From: Prostheceraeus crozeri
Lineage: Eukaryota > Platyhelminthes > Polycladida > Euryleptidae
Reading direction: 5' to 3'
DNA length: 64,000 nt
NCBI GenBank assembly: GCA_907163375.1
Contig: CAJQUW010008619.1
Location: forward strand, 310,001 to 374,000
Position numbers and translations under genes: made by a program. The notes below the pieces were generated by a model. That model ran no database searches, was not told the DNA's origin, and was given only the letters and a program-made list of their open reading frames with translations. Positions 31,701 to 46,700 of the stretch are shown one piece after another. The stretch's first letter is position 1. Each line of letters starts with the position of its first letter.

Positions 31701-34700
31701 GACTCCGGAAACGATCGCAGATCAATGGTGTGACGAAGTTTGTAAACACGTGAAGAATGTCCGTGTGCTTGATTCTAGACGCTACATGGGCTCACTGCAG
31801 AATGGTTTTGATGATCAATTTACGGTCATGGTTTACCACGGCGTTCAACAGAGGTACGTGGGAGGAGACCAGTCGGCCTCTTGATCAGACTCTTGAAATT
31901 GCAGTGGCAATTACGCAATTAAAATTACAACTACTGTAATTACATGTTTAGCCATGTGATTGAGAAGTAATTGCAATTACTTTGCAGTCAGCACTGTTTT
32001 CATTCAGCATACTGCATAATGCTTTTTTCTCGTCGATAATGCGTTACAATAACTGCTAATAATGCTAGCTTGTGATATTATTGTTAGATATGTACCAGGG
32101 GTAGAATTGCCGGAACCTTTTTAAAGAAATTTGAGACGAAGCCTGTTATCTTAAGTAATTGAAATGTTTTTGAAGAAAAACGGAGTAATTGTTTTTTTTT
32201 GTTCAACTGCATTGATAGAGATGTAATTTGTAATTGTAATCAATCACATTTTGGCAACATAGCCATTGTTACTATTCAGTTCCATATAATTTGAAGTTGT
32301 TTGGCTGAATGATAGAGATTTGCATCGATAGAATTTATCAACGTCACATTGTGAACTTAAACGACCGGCTTAGACTCTGCAGTATTATCCGCCACTCTTT
32401 TAGCCACGCTGTTGAACCAGTCGAGGTTGAGGAATTTGCTTATCAAAGTCTATGGCTCGTCTTCCAATGATATCGAAGAACGTGACAGTTTTCACACAAG
32501 TTTTTTCCTGGTGGCCTCTTCGTGTGGGACCTTTCACAATTATCTGCTACAGCATCGCGAAATATGTTAGATCCCTTGGATACCTTGTAGATGAAAATAA
32601 AAACCGCATTCATTGTTTGTTGCAATGCGACATGTTTCGCCTGTTCTGCTTCACGCGTGACACAGGAATGAAATACACAATGTTGAACATGATCTTGAAT
32701 GAGAACACAAATATCGATCTAAGAGAGAGACAGACAAGGTCAAACATTAACATGCGGACACATAATTGGAACGGTAGTCTAGATTAGAACACAAGCTACA
32801 CATGTCATTCCTGTGTCACGCGTGAAGCAGAACAGGCGAAACATGTCGCGTTGCAACAAACAATGAATGCTACAGCATCCTCATCCAATCGATGTTAGAA
32901 GAGTGTCACCAGACATAAGAAGGAATATTTTGGCAGCTGTAGATTCTGCGTACTGTCTTACACGTGATTCAGATCTCAGAAAGAATCAAACAACATGCAA
33001 CTTATGATAAAAAATCATAAACTCATGATCGGTGGCTGCCAAGGAACTTCAGTTTAAATTGTTTAAACCTAAGGGCTTTTTTAATCTATCACCAGGCGAA
33101 CTAGCCTTGTGCAATTTCTTGATTTCTGCACGGCAAAGTCAGGAAAATAAAAGAAATAGCAAGGCAACCTGTTGTGTGGTTCTTCAACTTCTTCAGCCAT
33201 CCTAGATATCATCAGCTTGTTATGGCCTTTTCAAACGGAAGATGCTTAGCTGGAGCGCCGGTATCATTCGTTTGTAGCACATCGGAAACACGGGATTCCG
33301 TAGACTATATGGTGTTGTCCCAATTGCAGACACGATGCGCGAGACCCGACTACGATGGTTTGGGCATGTTCTGCGCGCCAATCACGATTCTCTGGCAAAA
33401 GTGGCGTACAACCTTGAAGTCGAAGGTAGAAGAGCAAAAGGCCGCCCGAAACAACGCTGGCTCGACACCCTGCGCCCATGCCGACCAAACTCATGACCGA
33501 GTGGATTGTAGACAACGAAGGATCTCACCATCCTGTGGGACAAGGGTTAAGAATGAAGGAGTTAGAAGAAGTTAGGGCCTTTTTGAGCTGAGTCATTGTA
33601 GGGCAAAGCACAGCTTCTGCAGCTTCCAATGAATGTTGTACTTTTGTTCAAGTCTGAGAGCATTATTCTATCCTGGCGTATTATTCTCTCCTATTCTATA
33701 ACTGACGCTCCGTGCAAAAGCATGCGCATAAAAGGTATGGATATAGGACCAAACCAGGGTGTACAACCTCGTTCCAGGCACTTGTAGTCACAGAATTGGA
33801 TTCATCTGCGCGCGCTTCGGTTTCCTAGAATGGAAGAATTGTATGCAACCTTAATATCGAAATGGCACATCACAGAATTGACAACTTGCTCATTCTCGAA
33901 TGGATAATTCGTGTATCACTTGCTATTGGAAATGGCAAACAATAAGCTGCCAGCAGGGGACACCAGAGCCAGTGAGAGATGCGTGCGTGCTGTAATATCA
34001 CTTCGCACACACCAAAACACACATCCCTGTCTTGGCTTCGATTCAATGTATGCACTATACAGTGAGAAATGCCGAGGTGAAGATGTGAAATCATCAAGTG
34101 AACTAATTTTCGTACGCCTGCTACTTTCTTTAATAATGATCGGAAGGGCCAACATTATGGAGAAAACTTGTGCGCAATGATCTGAAGTCTTCGAATCTGA
34201 AGGAATTTTGGCAATCGAAACACTTTGCTGGAACTCACATGAATCCGCAAGCGACGCACGACTTTTTTCCTATCTCTTTAAGGTATTAGGAATTCCTTTT
34301 TGCCCACTTAATATGTTCCTCGATGTGACGTCGATTTCGAATTAATCACACTTCTATCAAACCGAAGCAGATAAACAAAATATTTAATTCTGTGCTTGTA
34401 GTCGCTAGGAATTTTTATGATGCTGAAAATCCATGAGATTGTGTGAAGGAGTTCATTTATCAAATACATACATGGCTGCATCGATATTTTGTTACTGTTC
34501 GTTGCAAGCATGAAGAATATTCGTCGTCCTTTTTGCAGAAATTACACACAACCGAATACTCTGGCTGGATGTGACATCGTCTTGACAACTTACACAGTTC
34601 TTCAACGTGATTTGAATCATATTTTCTTCGGGGAAACCAAAGAGAGTCTACGACCGGAGAATCAACGCTACATGACGAAACCGTCACCATTGATGGCCGT

Positions 34701-37700
34701 CCATTGGTGGCGAGTGTGTCTTGATGAAGCTCAACTCGCTACTAACAAATATGAGTCGAAAGCAGCAACAATGGCCAAGAGTTTAAGTGCTGAGAACAGA
34801 TGGTGTATCACTGGAACTCCAATCACATCTTCTATTAAAGGTACTTGACCCAGATTAGACTATTGACCTGCTTCAGTGTGTCTTTTACATTGCCATGGTA
34901 TTATCAATTTATCATATCAACTAGGGTCATATTTCTATAGTAATTAATTTCGTCCCACTCTTCGTTCTTTGATCTTTTCAAATCTCAATATTATGCTCTT
35001 TTGCTTTAAATCATTTAGACATTTCTTTCTGGAAATGTTAGCCTTGAATAACCGGATTATTCTCAGGCAGTGCGCATATCTTACTCATTATTTACAACCA
35101 CAACTGATGCTCAGGCGATTGGTTCTCCATCACTTAATCTGCCTCGATGAGTATTATTGTCATACCTGTTTCAAATACCGTGGTATCCATCATCAGTGGC
35201 GATAATACAACAAACGGACAGGGTTATATATAATTTTGGACATGAAATCGATGATGAACACATTAAAAAAACGAGATCCGGACAGTCGCAAGGCAAGAGT
35301 ACAAACTAAAATCGTCAGTGTGCATAGAAATAGTTGGTCACCAACTAAAATAAATGTAGAAGCGGATGATGTTTGATTGTTCATGAGGTTTTGACGTGAT
35401 TTTATGATGAGTGATCCTGCTATTTTTGTGTATTTTGTTTTTGTTAGCATTTCTAATATGTTAATTTGTTAATATGCATGGAAATTTCTGATGCTGGTTT
35501 CCCTGTAACATGTCCTCGAATTCTTGTTTGCAATTGTCGTTGAGTTTCTCCGATGTAACGATCGGGGCATCGTTCACAGTAATATTCATAGACCGGGTCT
35601 CTTTTTTAAATGTATTCATTCTCGATTTCATGTCCAAAATTGTATATAACCCTGTCCGTTTGTTGTATTATCGCCATTGATGATGGATACCACGGTATTT
35701 GAAACCGTTCAGTCAATAAATCGTAATCGTGCAAAATCTCCACGGCTTCTAGCTTGTAATAAAGTATTATTGTCTCTAGAAACTTCTCAATCAACATACT
35801 TGTGAAAATTTGCCTCAACAATTGCAGTCTAGTCTTCACTCATCACTTCCGATTTTCTGATGCGTGCTGATGTAGGCACACAGTCGGACACGACTACTTT
35901 TAAATTCATTGAGAGACTCTAATCATGGATCAAGTGTTTTGGCACGTCAAGCTCGTTGCAAATATTTCAGGCCTGTGTGATCAATCTTCAAAATGTAAAT
36001 ATCGTTAATCAGTGTTGACACATTTCTACACAGAAACTTGCTCCGTTCGTTCAGGTTAATAGAAGTGAAGCGTCGTATCTCACATACTATTGGAGATGAC
36101 ACATTCAACAATGAGCAGTCAGTCGGCTTTTGAACATCAGCCAGTGAGCTGAGGAGACGGCGGTGAAATCTCAAGGCCAACCAATTTTCGTGAACCTGCT
36201 ATCTTCTTTAATAATGATCTGAATTCTTCGAATCTGAAGAAATTGTGGCAATCGAAGCACTTTGCTTGAATTTACAGCAAAGCGACGCACGACCTTTTCC
36301 TTTGTAAGGTATTAGGAATTCCTTTTTGCCCACTTACTAAGTTTCAGCATGTGCCATCGTTTTGAATCAGTCTGCAATTATAGGAAACTGAAAGATTTAA
36401 ACAATCCAATTCTGTGCATTTATGACTTCGTCGATTCAATCGATAATACAAAATTCAAATAATCAGATTCATACACTTCCTTGTATATTATATATCCTTG
36501 TATCATATTCGCTTCCGCTTCCAATTATTGGAGACCGGACATGGGCTACACACCTCCCTATTTCGAGCCCCTTTTTCTTCATTTTCCATTTTTTTACGAG
36601 TTATAGGTTCTGAAGTTAACACTTTGCAGTCTCCACGAACTTTCTGTCGTAACCCCCAGCTGACTTGTATGCGTTTTTTTTGACTTGCCAAAAAGTCAAA
36701 TATTTTTCAAATTTACTGAAAATTTTAATCTTTGGGAAATTGTGAAATAAAAACGTCACATTTTCCCAACACGTGTGTAGTAAAACAAATATTATGCGAC
36801 CAAGAGAGTGTTTGAGAATGCTACAATGAAATGGCCTCAAGACACACCGATCCTCATTGTATAAAGTTGTCATTGAGAAAATGATACTGAGGCTTTCTGA
36901 TTTCGAATACCAGTATTCTGAGATAATACACCTGCGTTTTCATCATAATGAGAAAATTAGAAGTAACTATATTTAGTAATGCAGGTGCCAATTTGTGAAT
37001 AGGTGTAATAGGGGAAGCACTAAATATGACAACTATTACTTAACTCGTATCAAGACTTCAGGTCAAAAGTCAGAAGTGCCTCGCCTCGCCCTGACACGCG
37101 AATTTCGTCAGTCATTAGTATTATGACACTTTCGGAAGCGGAAGCGATCGTCAGGCATTCGCTTCCGCTTCCACAGTCCTGCTTCCAATAGCTATCTATC
37201 ATTCACGGCAACTGAACTTTGCAACTGTTTTTACAGATCTGCAACGATTTCTGGGGCTTCTCAGCATTGATCCCTTCTGGGTACCTCAATGGTGGGACAA
37301 TCTTGTTGTTCATCCTTTTCGGAAGCTACAACTGGTGAAAGATCCTTCGTGTAAGGAGTTACTGTTGTCGACGTTGGTGCCAATGCTGTCCAGATACATG
37401 TGGAGAACTCACAAGATAGATGTCATGGATCAGGTATGCTGATGCCGTAGAATTGTATCATTCATGTATTCGTGTGATGTGTGTAGACAGAGCCGACGCT
37501 AATAACTGTTTCTAAATATTTGTACACTGATGAGAGGTTGGGAATCCTTCTGAACATGTATTTCTGTTTTCTGCTTTCGAAAAACATGAAGCTATTATTT
37601 ATTCAACACAATAAGAAGCGCGTGTTCAAAACCATGAGATAAAGCATGTGATATAACCCTTTCCATATGGGGGCTTCTCAAACGAAGGAGCTCTCGATCA

Positions 37701-40700
37701 TGCACACATAAGTCTCGTCGTCAAAGCGTCACTGCATCCACCCGCTTGACCAAGCATGCCTCCGAGATAACAAAACTGTGGAGTAAGTTCAGACTGATCC
37801 TGGCCAATCTGAACATCATAGTTGTTAGTGGCGGGGGAGAGACATTTGAAGTCGTGATCAGCTTTCAATGATCCCCCAATCCCCTGAGCATTTGTGGTGG
37901 ATTCATCTCTCTTTAGTGTATTTTCAAACTTTTTTCTAAAAAGTTTTGTGCTGTTACGGCACATTTCCTAAGTAAACTTTGCGAATCCTCAATTCGTATA
38001 TCGTCTCTATGATACCATTGAAAGTACCCTGGCCTGGAGAGTATAATTTCCATGATGCACTGGAAAGGTTACTTTTTGAAAGAAGCTCTCACATTCCACA
38101 TACTGATTCTTGATTGTATTCTATGCGTGAATCAATAGTATCAAAGTGATTTTTCAGTTCATTTGACTTAACTATTATTTATTTCAACATTGATATTTGT
38201 TATAGATATAAATTATTAGATATGAAATTATTTATCATAAATATAATTATAATTTTAATAATTCTTTAATTATGATAATTTTTAGGAGATTTTTAACCAA
38301 TATTCGGTGAATTTTCAAAGTTTCTGCAAAAATTTGGAAAATCAAAACTAAAAGTAAGCCAAGGCTGCTGTTCGAAAGTATAAGTTATAAATACATCATA
38401 ATCTCTTGAGAAGGCGAAATATTAAGTTTAAATATTAGGCAATATGAATTTTCGAATGTATATTTACAAAAAAGCAAAAAGCACCACAGCTTGCGGGCAC
38501 AACACTTACGTATAAGGACAATAACAAGAACATTAATTAAACCACTTTGCTCTGTGATGAAAATCCACACTCCCGAAGTCTTCTTTCATAAAATCTACGG
38601 TGTCTCTGAATGAACCACAGAGTCAGGTAGACTATTCCACAGGGATGTTATCCGATGACTGAAAAATTCGTCTGAAGTCGCAATGTGGATATCCAATGTC
38701 TTCTATCCTCATAGAATGACCTGTTCTAATGATGTCGGTAAGCTTGAAGAAGTTCTCGAATGGTAAGTCAACTTCTTGATGGACATCTTATTCACTAGTA
38801 CTAAATCAAAAATATCTTTTCATTTCGAGAGATTCGATTCGATGTATAGTATCATCAGACTGATCTATAATAATCACCGTAAGATCAGCTTCTTAGAAAT
38901 ACAATATATCAAAGTTCGGTAGAAATATAGAGTTATGAGTCTGTGACAAATCGACAAACCTAATAGTTAACATACTGTCTGTCGACAGTTTAGAAATGCT
39001 TTCAGAAATCATTGGTCACACGGTCCAATATCTATGGTTCATACAGCTCATACATCGAGAAAGTATTTTTGTTTGGCAGAAAGCTGTGGTGACCATAGAA
39101 ATTGATAACAACTTCAGATAAACAATTTATTTCTATGGTGGCGACAATTCGGTTACACCACTATCGATTGAACTCGCGCTTCGCGCTCGTGCAATCTCTC
39201 GTGGTGTGACCTTTAGTTACATTCGACATGCATTTGAAATGCATGATGAAGAGCAGTCCACCTGGGAGCAGTACTCAGTCAGTTGTCGAACATAGCCTAT
39301 ATAATGCTAAATGCTTTCATGAAGTGTTACGGATTCTTTGTGAAAAACAACGCAAGATCAGATGTGCTCGGGCATTCCCTTTGAGAATATTTCTCTACAG
39401 TGAGAAGAGACAGCTTTGGCCTGTTTTCAGCTGCTGTGGCTTAATTTTTTATCTTATTTGATGAAAATGAAAAATAAAATTGCTACTTGATTATTTTTCA
39501 TATTATAAAAATTCTGATGCATCGCTTATAGTGCGAACATGAGGAAGTGAGAACAAATGAAAGCCACCCTTGTAAAGTTCTCATCTCAAATATATTGTAT
39601 TAAGAGATAGTTAAGAGTGGGTATATCTCCTTCCCATGATCTCGGTACACTCCAAAGCACGATGTGGATTGGGTTAAAGATCTCTGAATTCAACAACGCT
39701 GGTGTGACTTAATTTTGTGTTGCCGTCTGTCGCTGAGAATTTCCATTTCCTTTTCAGATCAATTTGAAATCTCAGTCTGTCAATGTGCACTATCTCCAAT
39801 TCTCGGCCGTAGAACGGTTCATTTACAACACATGCTTAGAGGAGGCACGGACACGCCTGAGAATAATGTATTCCCAAGTGGGAGACAGCGCCAATTCTCC
39901 GTTAGAAAATGTCTCCGGAGATGTCTATGACAAGATTATGGCCAATGTCAGCCGCGTTCGACAGTCATGTAGTCATCCCTCCCTCATAAGAACAAAGAAA
40001 GAGAACCTGTTCAAGCTGCAAGCCAAGTAAGACTTGAAATTTCGTGCTACGTTTTTACAATCATCGGCCAGCGCAGCAAGAGATGCATTGTTGATTAATT
40101 CCAAACTACTATGTCAATAGTATCGCTATCTGGAACGGTGATTACTTAGACCTTTTTGAAAGTTGAATGTCTATGCACAGGGGTTTGATTTTCAGATGGC
40201 GAATTAAAGTTCGCCCAATCATAGATTCTTCCAATCATTGCAATATATTAAATAATTCTTTGCACTTGCTTAATTACTTGATGACCGAATCTCAGCCCTT
40301 GGCTCGCGAACGGCACAGATGACATGATCGCATCTTCTCCATTCATTTCTGCATTTCTCGATTCTTGTCCAGGTTATCTCGTACAGCTTTAACATCGGAT
40401 CGCACCATCTAATTTGAGGTCTACCTCTCGGTCTTTAGTGTCCCCAAGGCCTCCATTCCGTTATTTTGGTGGCCCATCTGTTGTCGCTCCTCCTTATTAC
40501 ATGGCCAGCTCATCTTTTCGAAATGTCTATGATGTCCTTCACCTTCGATCTCTCTACCTCATGTCTTCATTCGATATATGTTGTATTAGTCGCGTTCTTG
40601 TTACTGGTCGTTCCATTGCTCTTTGGATGACTTGAAGAAAGTGTTCATCCTTTTCTGTGAGTCTCCATGTTTCACAAGCACAAGTCAGCGATGGTATTAC

Positions 40701-43700
40701 ATGAAGACACGCGCTTTCACCTCTGAGGAAACTTTTCTGGTCGTGAGTATGTCGCGCAGTTTACTGAATGTATGCCATCCCGAATGTTTCCTTCTAGTAA
40801 GTTCCTTTCTCGTTTTTCATGTTGATTGACCGCCGAGGTAGATGAAGTGATCGGCTTTCCGGACTGGTTTGCCATCCAACTTGATATCATCATGACTGAT
40901 GCAAAAATCGTTTGCCATCCACTGACTTTTGTGAGGATGGAATTCTAAACAATTGGATGGATTCTTAACACAAAGAATAGCAGCAGGAACTTTAAGCAGT
41001 TATCTTGATATCTAAATATCCTAATACAAAGCATGAGATTAAATGAAGATCACACGTTCATATGTGCACAGCGCCCCATCTAACAGAAGTGACGGACTCA
41101 GCAATCATTACACTTTCAGCACTACCACAAAAGCAGAAGTCCTCCAACAGTTAAAGAAGCAGAACATCGGAGCTATGGTGGAGCATTTTCGTCGTTATCA
41201 ACTGAACATGAATGGCCAAGCAGGTCTCAAGATCCTTGAAGGAGAATATGAAGAAGCGGCGAATCTCTACAGAACTCTGCTAGTTGAAGCAAGGCGAGAG
41301 AAAGAATTTATTGATGTCGATACCCTTCAACAGCTCCATGTCTTTGTGAATTTGAAATGGCTTTTAACGGCTCATCAACACGATATCTCAGGTAAACACC
41401 TCCTCTTTGGGGGCACTGTTGAATGGATATGAAACATTTGCAGGGTTCGTGTGCCTCGTTGGTGTCCTGGGAACTCCTGGAAAATTGTCCTGATGAAATA
41501 ATAGACACAAGTATCATGGTGTCATGTGTTAGAGACATATCCTGGCTAACATGGGCACATTTTCTTAACATCTAATTGGAATTTTATCCAAGTAGAGGTT
41601 AAGTTAATGAACAGTGACACCTTAAAGCTTTTAACAAGGCAATACATCAAACTCGTCTTCATAAACTGTAACGAAGTATAACTCCGAAGAATGTTGAATA
41701 CTTGTGAATTAACAAAAATCGCAGAGAAGTGTAGGCTTATCTGTAATTTTGATGTGTAAAAGTTATGTGGTGTCGAAATTCTCATCTAGAAATTCCTTGG
41801 CATATTAGTTTAGCACTTCAGTATTATGAAGGCAGCTATATCTTCATAAATCTGTTCTACTTTTCTCATTAATTCTTCATTTCAACACCGAACGAGACCA
41901 ATGACTGCTTTATTTGGAGCTTAACACTAAATTTGACCATGAAATCTGTCAAACTCCTTCAGTTAAGGGATTTTGTCTGAGCGGCAGCGGTGTAGAATAA
42001 TGGAACCAACGCTTCCTTGCGTGTAGTTGAAAGCGACTAAAAGTGCCATTATAACATCGACACGGTGAGTCTTCTGAAGCTGGAATTTATTGGTATCTAA
42101 TCTCTAAAGTGAGGTGCTCGCACTAAATCCTATGCAGGTCTTGTTGCAATGACCATGAACCATTTTAGAGATTCCCCGACTTTCCGCAGTGAGCTGGTTT
42201 TCATAGACACCCCCCGTTTGCCAGATCGGCTAATTGCAGCTGTAAAATTGCATATAAGACAACTCTAAAGAGTTGACATCTTCAACATGTCAAGTTTCAG
42301 CGCTAATCTGAGCAATTCATGAACATCTTCAGCCAGACTTTGGAACGCAAAAGTTAAACATTGCGGAAATGCATGTTTACAATTCTCATCAACTTATTTA
42401 TATTTTCCGGCATTTATTCTCAAACACATGTTCTGTAGGAAGGCTCTGTAAAATACTGTAATCAATTCGTTGCCTAAGAATAATTTCTCTATCTTCTAAG
42501 GTTGGATGCTTTTACAGATATTCTAATTACTGATTCTTTTTCTGGACTACCTAACATAGCTAAGTTAGTATGCTGAAAACTCGAAAAAATGTTTTTGAAC
42601 AAAGCACATTTTCTTTATATTCAAAATCTAAAAACGAATTATGAAGCCAGAGTTTTTCAGTTGGTCTCCTCCTGCCTCGGATACTTGCCTTTTATATTTG
42701 TTGTTATGTTATTAAACGAATCCTAGCTATTAAAAAGAATATAATTTTAATTTCTTCTCACTTAACTGTTATACATTCCCTTTTCATGATAGCCAGCTTC
42801 ATCGTTGTACTTGATGCAGGATCTACATCGGGATTAAGATCAATCCGGCCTTCATTTAATGACATCAAAGTATCATTTCTAAATCAACGGGTATTGCTGT
42901 TTTTTCGTGCCCAGCAGTCGCATGGTACAATATGAAAATGCTCCTATCAATAGATGAAGGTTTACTTGCATCAGCTATCTTCATAAAATTCCCCTGTCAC
43001 TGCAGGTTGTTATCATAAAACTATTCGTAGTTGTATTGTTATGTGATGTTTATCAACCATTTATTCATTTTAAGTAATGGTTTTTTTAACACTAACTTTT
43101 AGAACGATGGGGTATAAATAATGAAAATGTTCCCAAAATACAAATTGACTTTTTTAAAAAGCACTTGATTTTTGTTTGATGAAAGTCTTATGAAATACAT
43201 TTCATGACATAAAACAACACTGTTTACAAAATTTTAATGAAAAAGTAAAAGTGAATTAAAAGAAGTATCATGAAGACGATCTGTTTATACGAATATTAGC
43301 AGCAATATTTCGCAGACAACTTGTCTGCATCATCAGGCATTATGAATAAGAAACTGACCGACGCTGTGCTAAATTGCTTCACACAGCAAATTAATCGATA
43401 ATCTAACTGTAAGTAAAAATTATCTCCGCTGCACTCATTTTACCTTCAGTTGAATTATCAATTAGTTTTGTGTGTGAGGCAATTTAGTGCAGCGTCGGTC
43501 AGTTTCTTTGTCACAATTACCTGATGATGCTGACAGCTAGTGACCGATTGTCTGCGAAATGTTGTTGATAATATTGTAAGCAGATCGTCCGCAAATGCTT
43601 CTAGTGTCCACGAAGAGCTGTATGCTCACTACCCAGTAATTTAAAAATAAATTAATCGGATACTTAAATCACTAAAAAGCATCAAAAGGAAAGTCCTAAA

Positions 43701-46700
43701 TGTGAGTCTCAAAAAGTCCTAAAACTGAATCTTAGATTTTTGTAGACACCCTGTATCAATGAACATTTTACTTTTCAGCAGTTGATCTAACTTTAGTTAT
43801 TGATTTCAAAATAAGTAACGTAGCCCCCTGCTGTTTCTTTCAAGTATCATATAATATAACCGTTTATTTAAGAAACTATTTTCATATTTGCCATGGATAA
43901 ATGATAAAATGATAGAAAATGATATAATTTCCCAGCTAAAGCTTACGGAAATCAATATTATAACGCCTAATAAAAAAGAAGATGGTGAATACCACATCGT
44001 CATTCAACATTAACTTTACTTCTTTCAAATCTTGTGGCTCGAGTTAGTCATCGCTGTCGATTCTTTTGCATATTCCGCCTCGTCATTAATATCCACATCA
44101 GGGTTGCAACTGGCAGCCGACCAGTTTTAGATCGAATGATGTCCAACGGTCTAATTTGAGCAGCTGCAAGTCTTGATTAGTAGGTTATAGAGACGACGGC
44201 CTGGTTCCGGCCGGTTTTGACTCCGCCGGCCGGCCGCGGCCGCCAAAAACCTGACCGGTTCCAAACCTGGTGCACATTGTCTGCACATAATCACTAAAAA
44301 GTTGTGAGTTGAATCACAAACTCTGAAATTTATTCATGCAATCCACTCTCGAAATGAACCCGCTCTTAAATTGCAGAAAATCATGTAACCTTTGGTTTAT
44401 AATGTGGTAAGTCAGTTGATTGTCGAACGTTGTACTGTTTTTCCTTGACGGTCAACTTAGCCTTAAATTCCACGAACATATTTCATAGCCTTAAAATTCA
44501 GTTGAAATGCGAGCTTCATTAATGACTAACTTTCAACAGGACGATCAATTCAAGAAGACAAGTTGATGGAGGAAGTCACTGCGCTGCACAAACACTACAT
44601 CAAACGAACATTGAAGAAGGCTGCCTCTGCCATCGACGGTTGGCGACAATATCAGAAAGAATTGACGAAGACTGTTTCACCGAGAGTATTGAGAGATTGG
44701 ATGGAAGAGGCTGTTGCCATCGTTTACGAAGGCGGACATTTGAAAACGTTGATGGATCATGTCAATTCATCGTCTATATCGAATTTGTTGGGTTTTACTG
44801 TATTCAGAAACCAGGATTCCGGCGAGTAAGTCGTTAACCAATGCCAAATGGAGTTTTCGTTCATCAATTACCATCTTTTTGTTGCACTTGGCATCTCAAG
44901 GGACATATGAATTTTTTTTTTTACGGGTTTTACGTCACTTTTTACCCCTACTGGGGTCTTGGACGGTGCTGACTTAAGTCAGACTTTGTTTGGAGCGTTG
45001 TGGTGTTTTGTAGTCCGGATGCCCTTCCTGCCGACTTCCAATGACACTTTCCGGGTTCGACCTCTGGACCATGAGATCGCTAGTCCAAGTACGCAACCAC
45101 TGTGCCACGGACACCTCCATGAATGTAATACGCTGATGTTAATGTTGCATGCATTTATGAGCTTCATCCAAGACTACTATGGCTTCCGTCAGAATATGAG
45201 TATAGTACCTTTAGTGCTTGTAAAAATTTGCTTTGTACATGGTTCCCTCACTTTGTCAACATGATCATTGCCGGACATTTTTGAGAACACATCAAAAGCA
45301 CAAAATTTCCCTAAGCAGATGCCAAAGATTCTTAGAATCAAATCTGTATTTACATTTTTTAATTGTTGGGCCTTTCACTATGCTTTATATAATCAACAAT
45401 CCATTCCTTGATGGCTTCTCATAAGTTTGACGAATTTTCAGTGCAAAATGTTAAAGACAAATTAGGAATTTTCTCTTGATTTACCCCCATGCAGATATTT
45501 GTCAACCAAGAGAACAGGAAGAAGAGCTGTCTTTATTAAATAGTTATGATTTGATATGGACCCTTAAACTTTTTCTCATACAGATCTGCAACATATTGTT
45601 GGGGAAGTATTAACATAGTCATGCTTGTTTCTGATTTGTCTCATCAATAAAATTCAATTACTTATATGAATAATCACTAAATGACATTGTAGAAGACGCT
45701 CTTAGAGACTCCGCTTCTAAATATGCCACTTTCCGCTTCGCAACCAATGGTCATGCCATTGATTTTGACAATGTTAAGATCCCGGACCATGAATTGATTT
45801 GGAGACGTCTTACGAGAGATTGACCCACATACCCGTACAAATAATACTCCAATATTCAGTTTGATTGACCAATTAGATGTAATTGACTAATTTTTGAGGA
45901 AAATTTTTTAAATGATGGAGTCGATATCTCTGCTTCAAGTTTGTTTTCTGTAACTTTATTGAGATACCGATGATAGCAATAGAAAAAACCTCTCCCGAGT
46001 GAAAATTACTGCCGATGTATGACTGTATAAAATTCAATAAAATACCATCAACCTTTGATGAACAGGCGTCACGAGACTGTTGCAACGAGAATTAGAGTTT
46101 TGTAAATCACTCTTTCATTATCTGTGCTAGTTCTGCCACGACTAAGCGTCTGGACGCGAAACGTCGGCACAATTATATTTTATTGAATTTTATACAGTCA
46201 TACATCGGCAGTAATTTTCACTCGGGAGAGGTTTTTTCTATTGCTATCATCGGAATCATGGTCCTCCCGCCTTCTGCTATTGCATACATTTATTGAGATA
46301 GTACAGAATTTCGTGTTTGAGTAATTACATTTACATGTGGTAGCAGACCCTCTCTAGCGGGAAGAGGCACAGGAGAAGAAGTAGTAGCAAATATCTTGAG
46401 ATGAATCGGAATTGGATAATTATGTTGAGGATGTTGAGATTAAATGTTTTTGAAAATTTAGCTGGGTTAATTTATAATTTAGCTATCATTGACTCAAAAT
46501 ATCGCGATTTTTGTCAAACCCGACACAAACACGGAATTTTTGTTCAGCCCGATACGAATCCGACTGTACACCTGAAAATATTGTAGTACAGTGTTGTACA
46601 ACAAAATTGCCCATCCTGTTAATTTCGGAGGAGTGGCTTCACACGCTTTTAGTTTCACTTGGAAGATGCCCTGACTAGTCATTGTATATTAGTGTTTTAG

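Noticed and set aside
40414-40829. Plus-strand ORFs in SHPRH intron 9
   Set aside because: They are antisense to the RTE-type LINE remnant on the minus strand.
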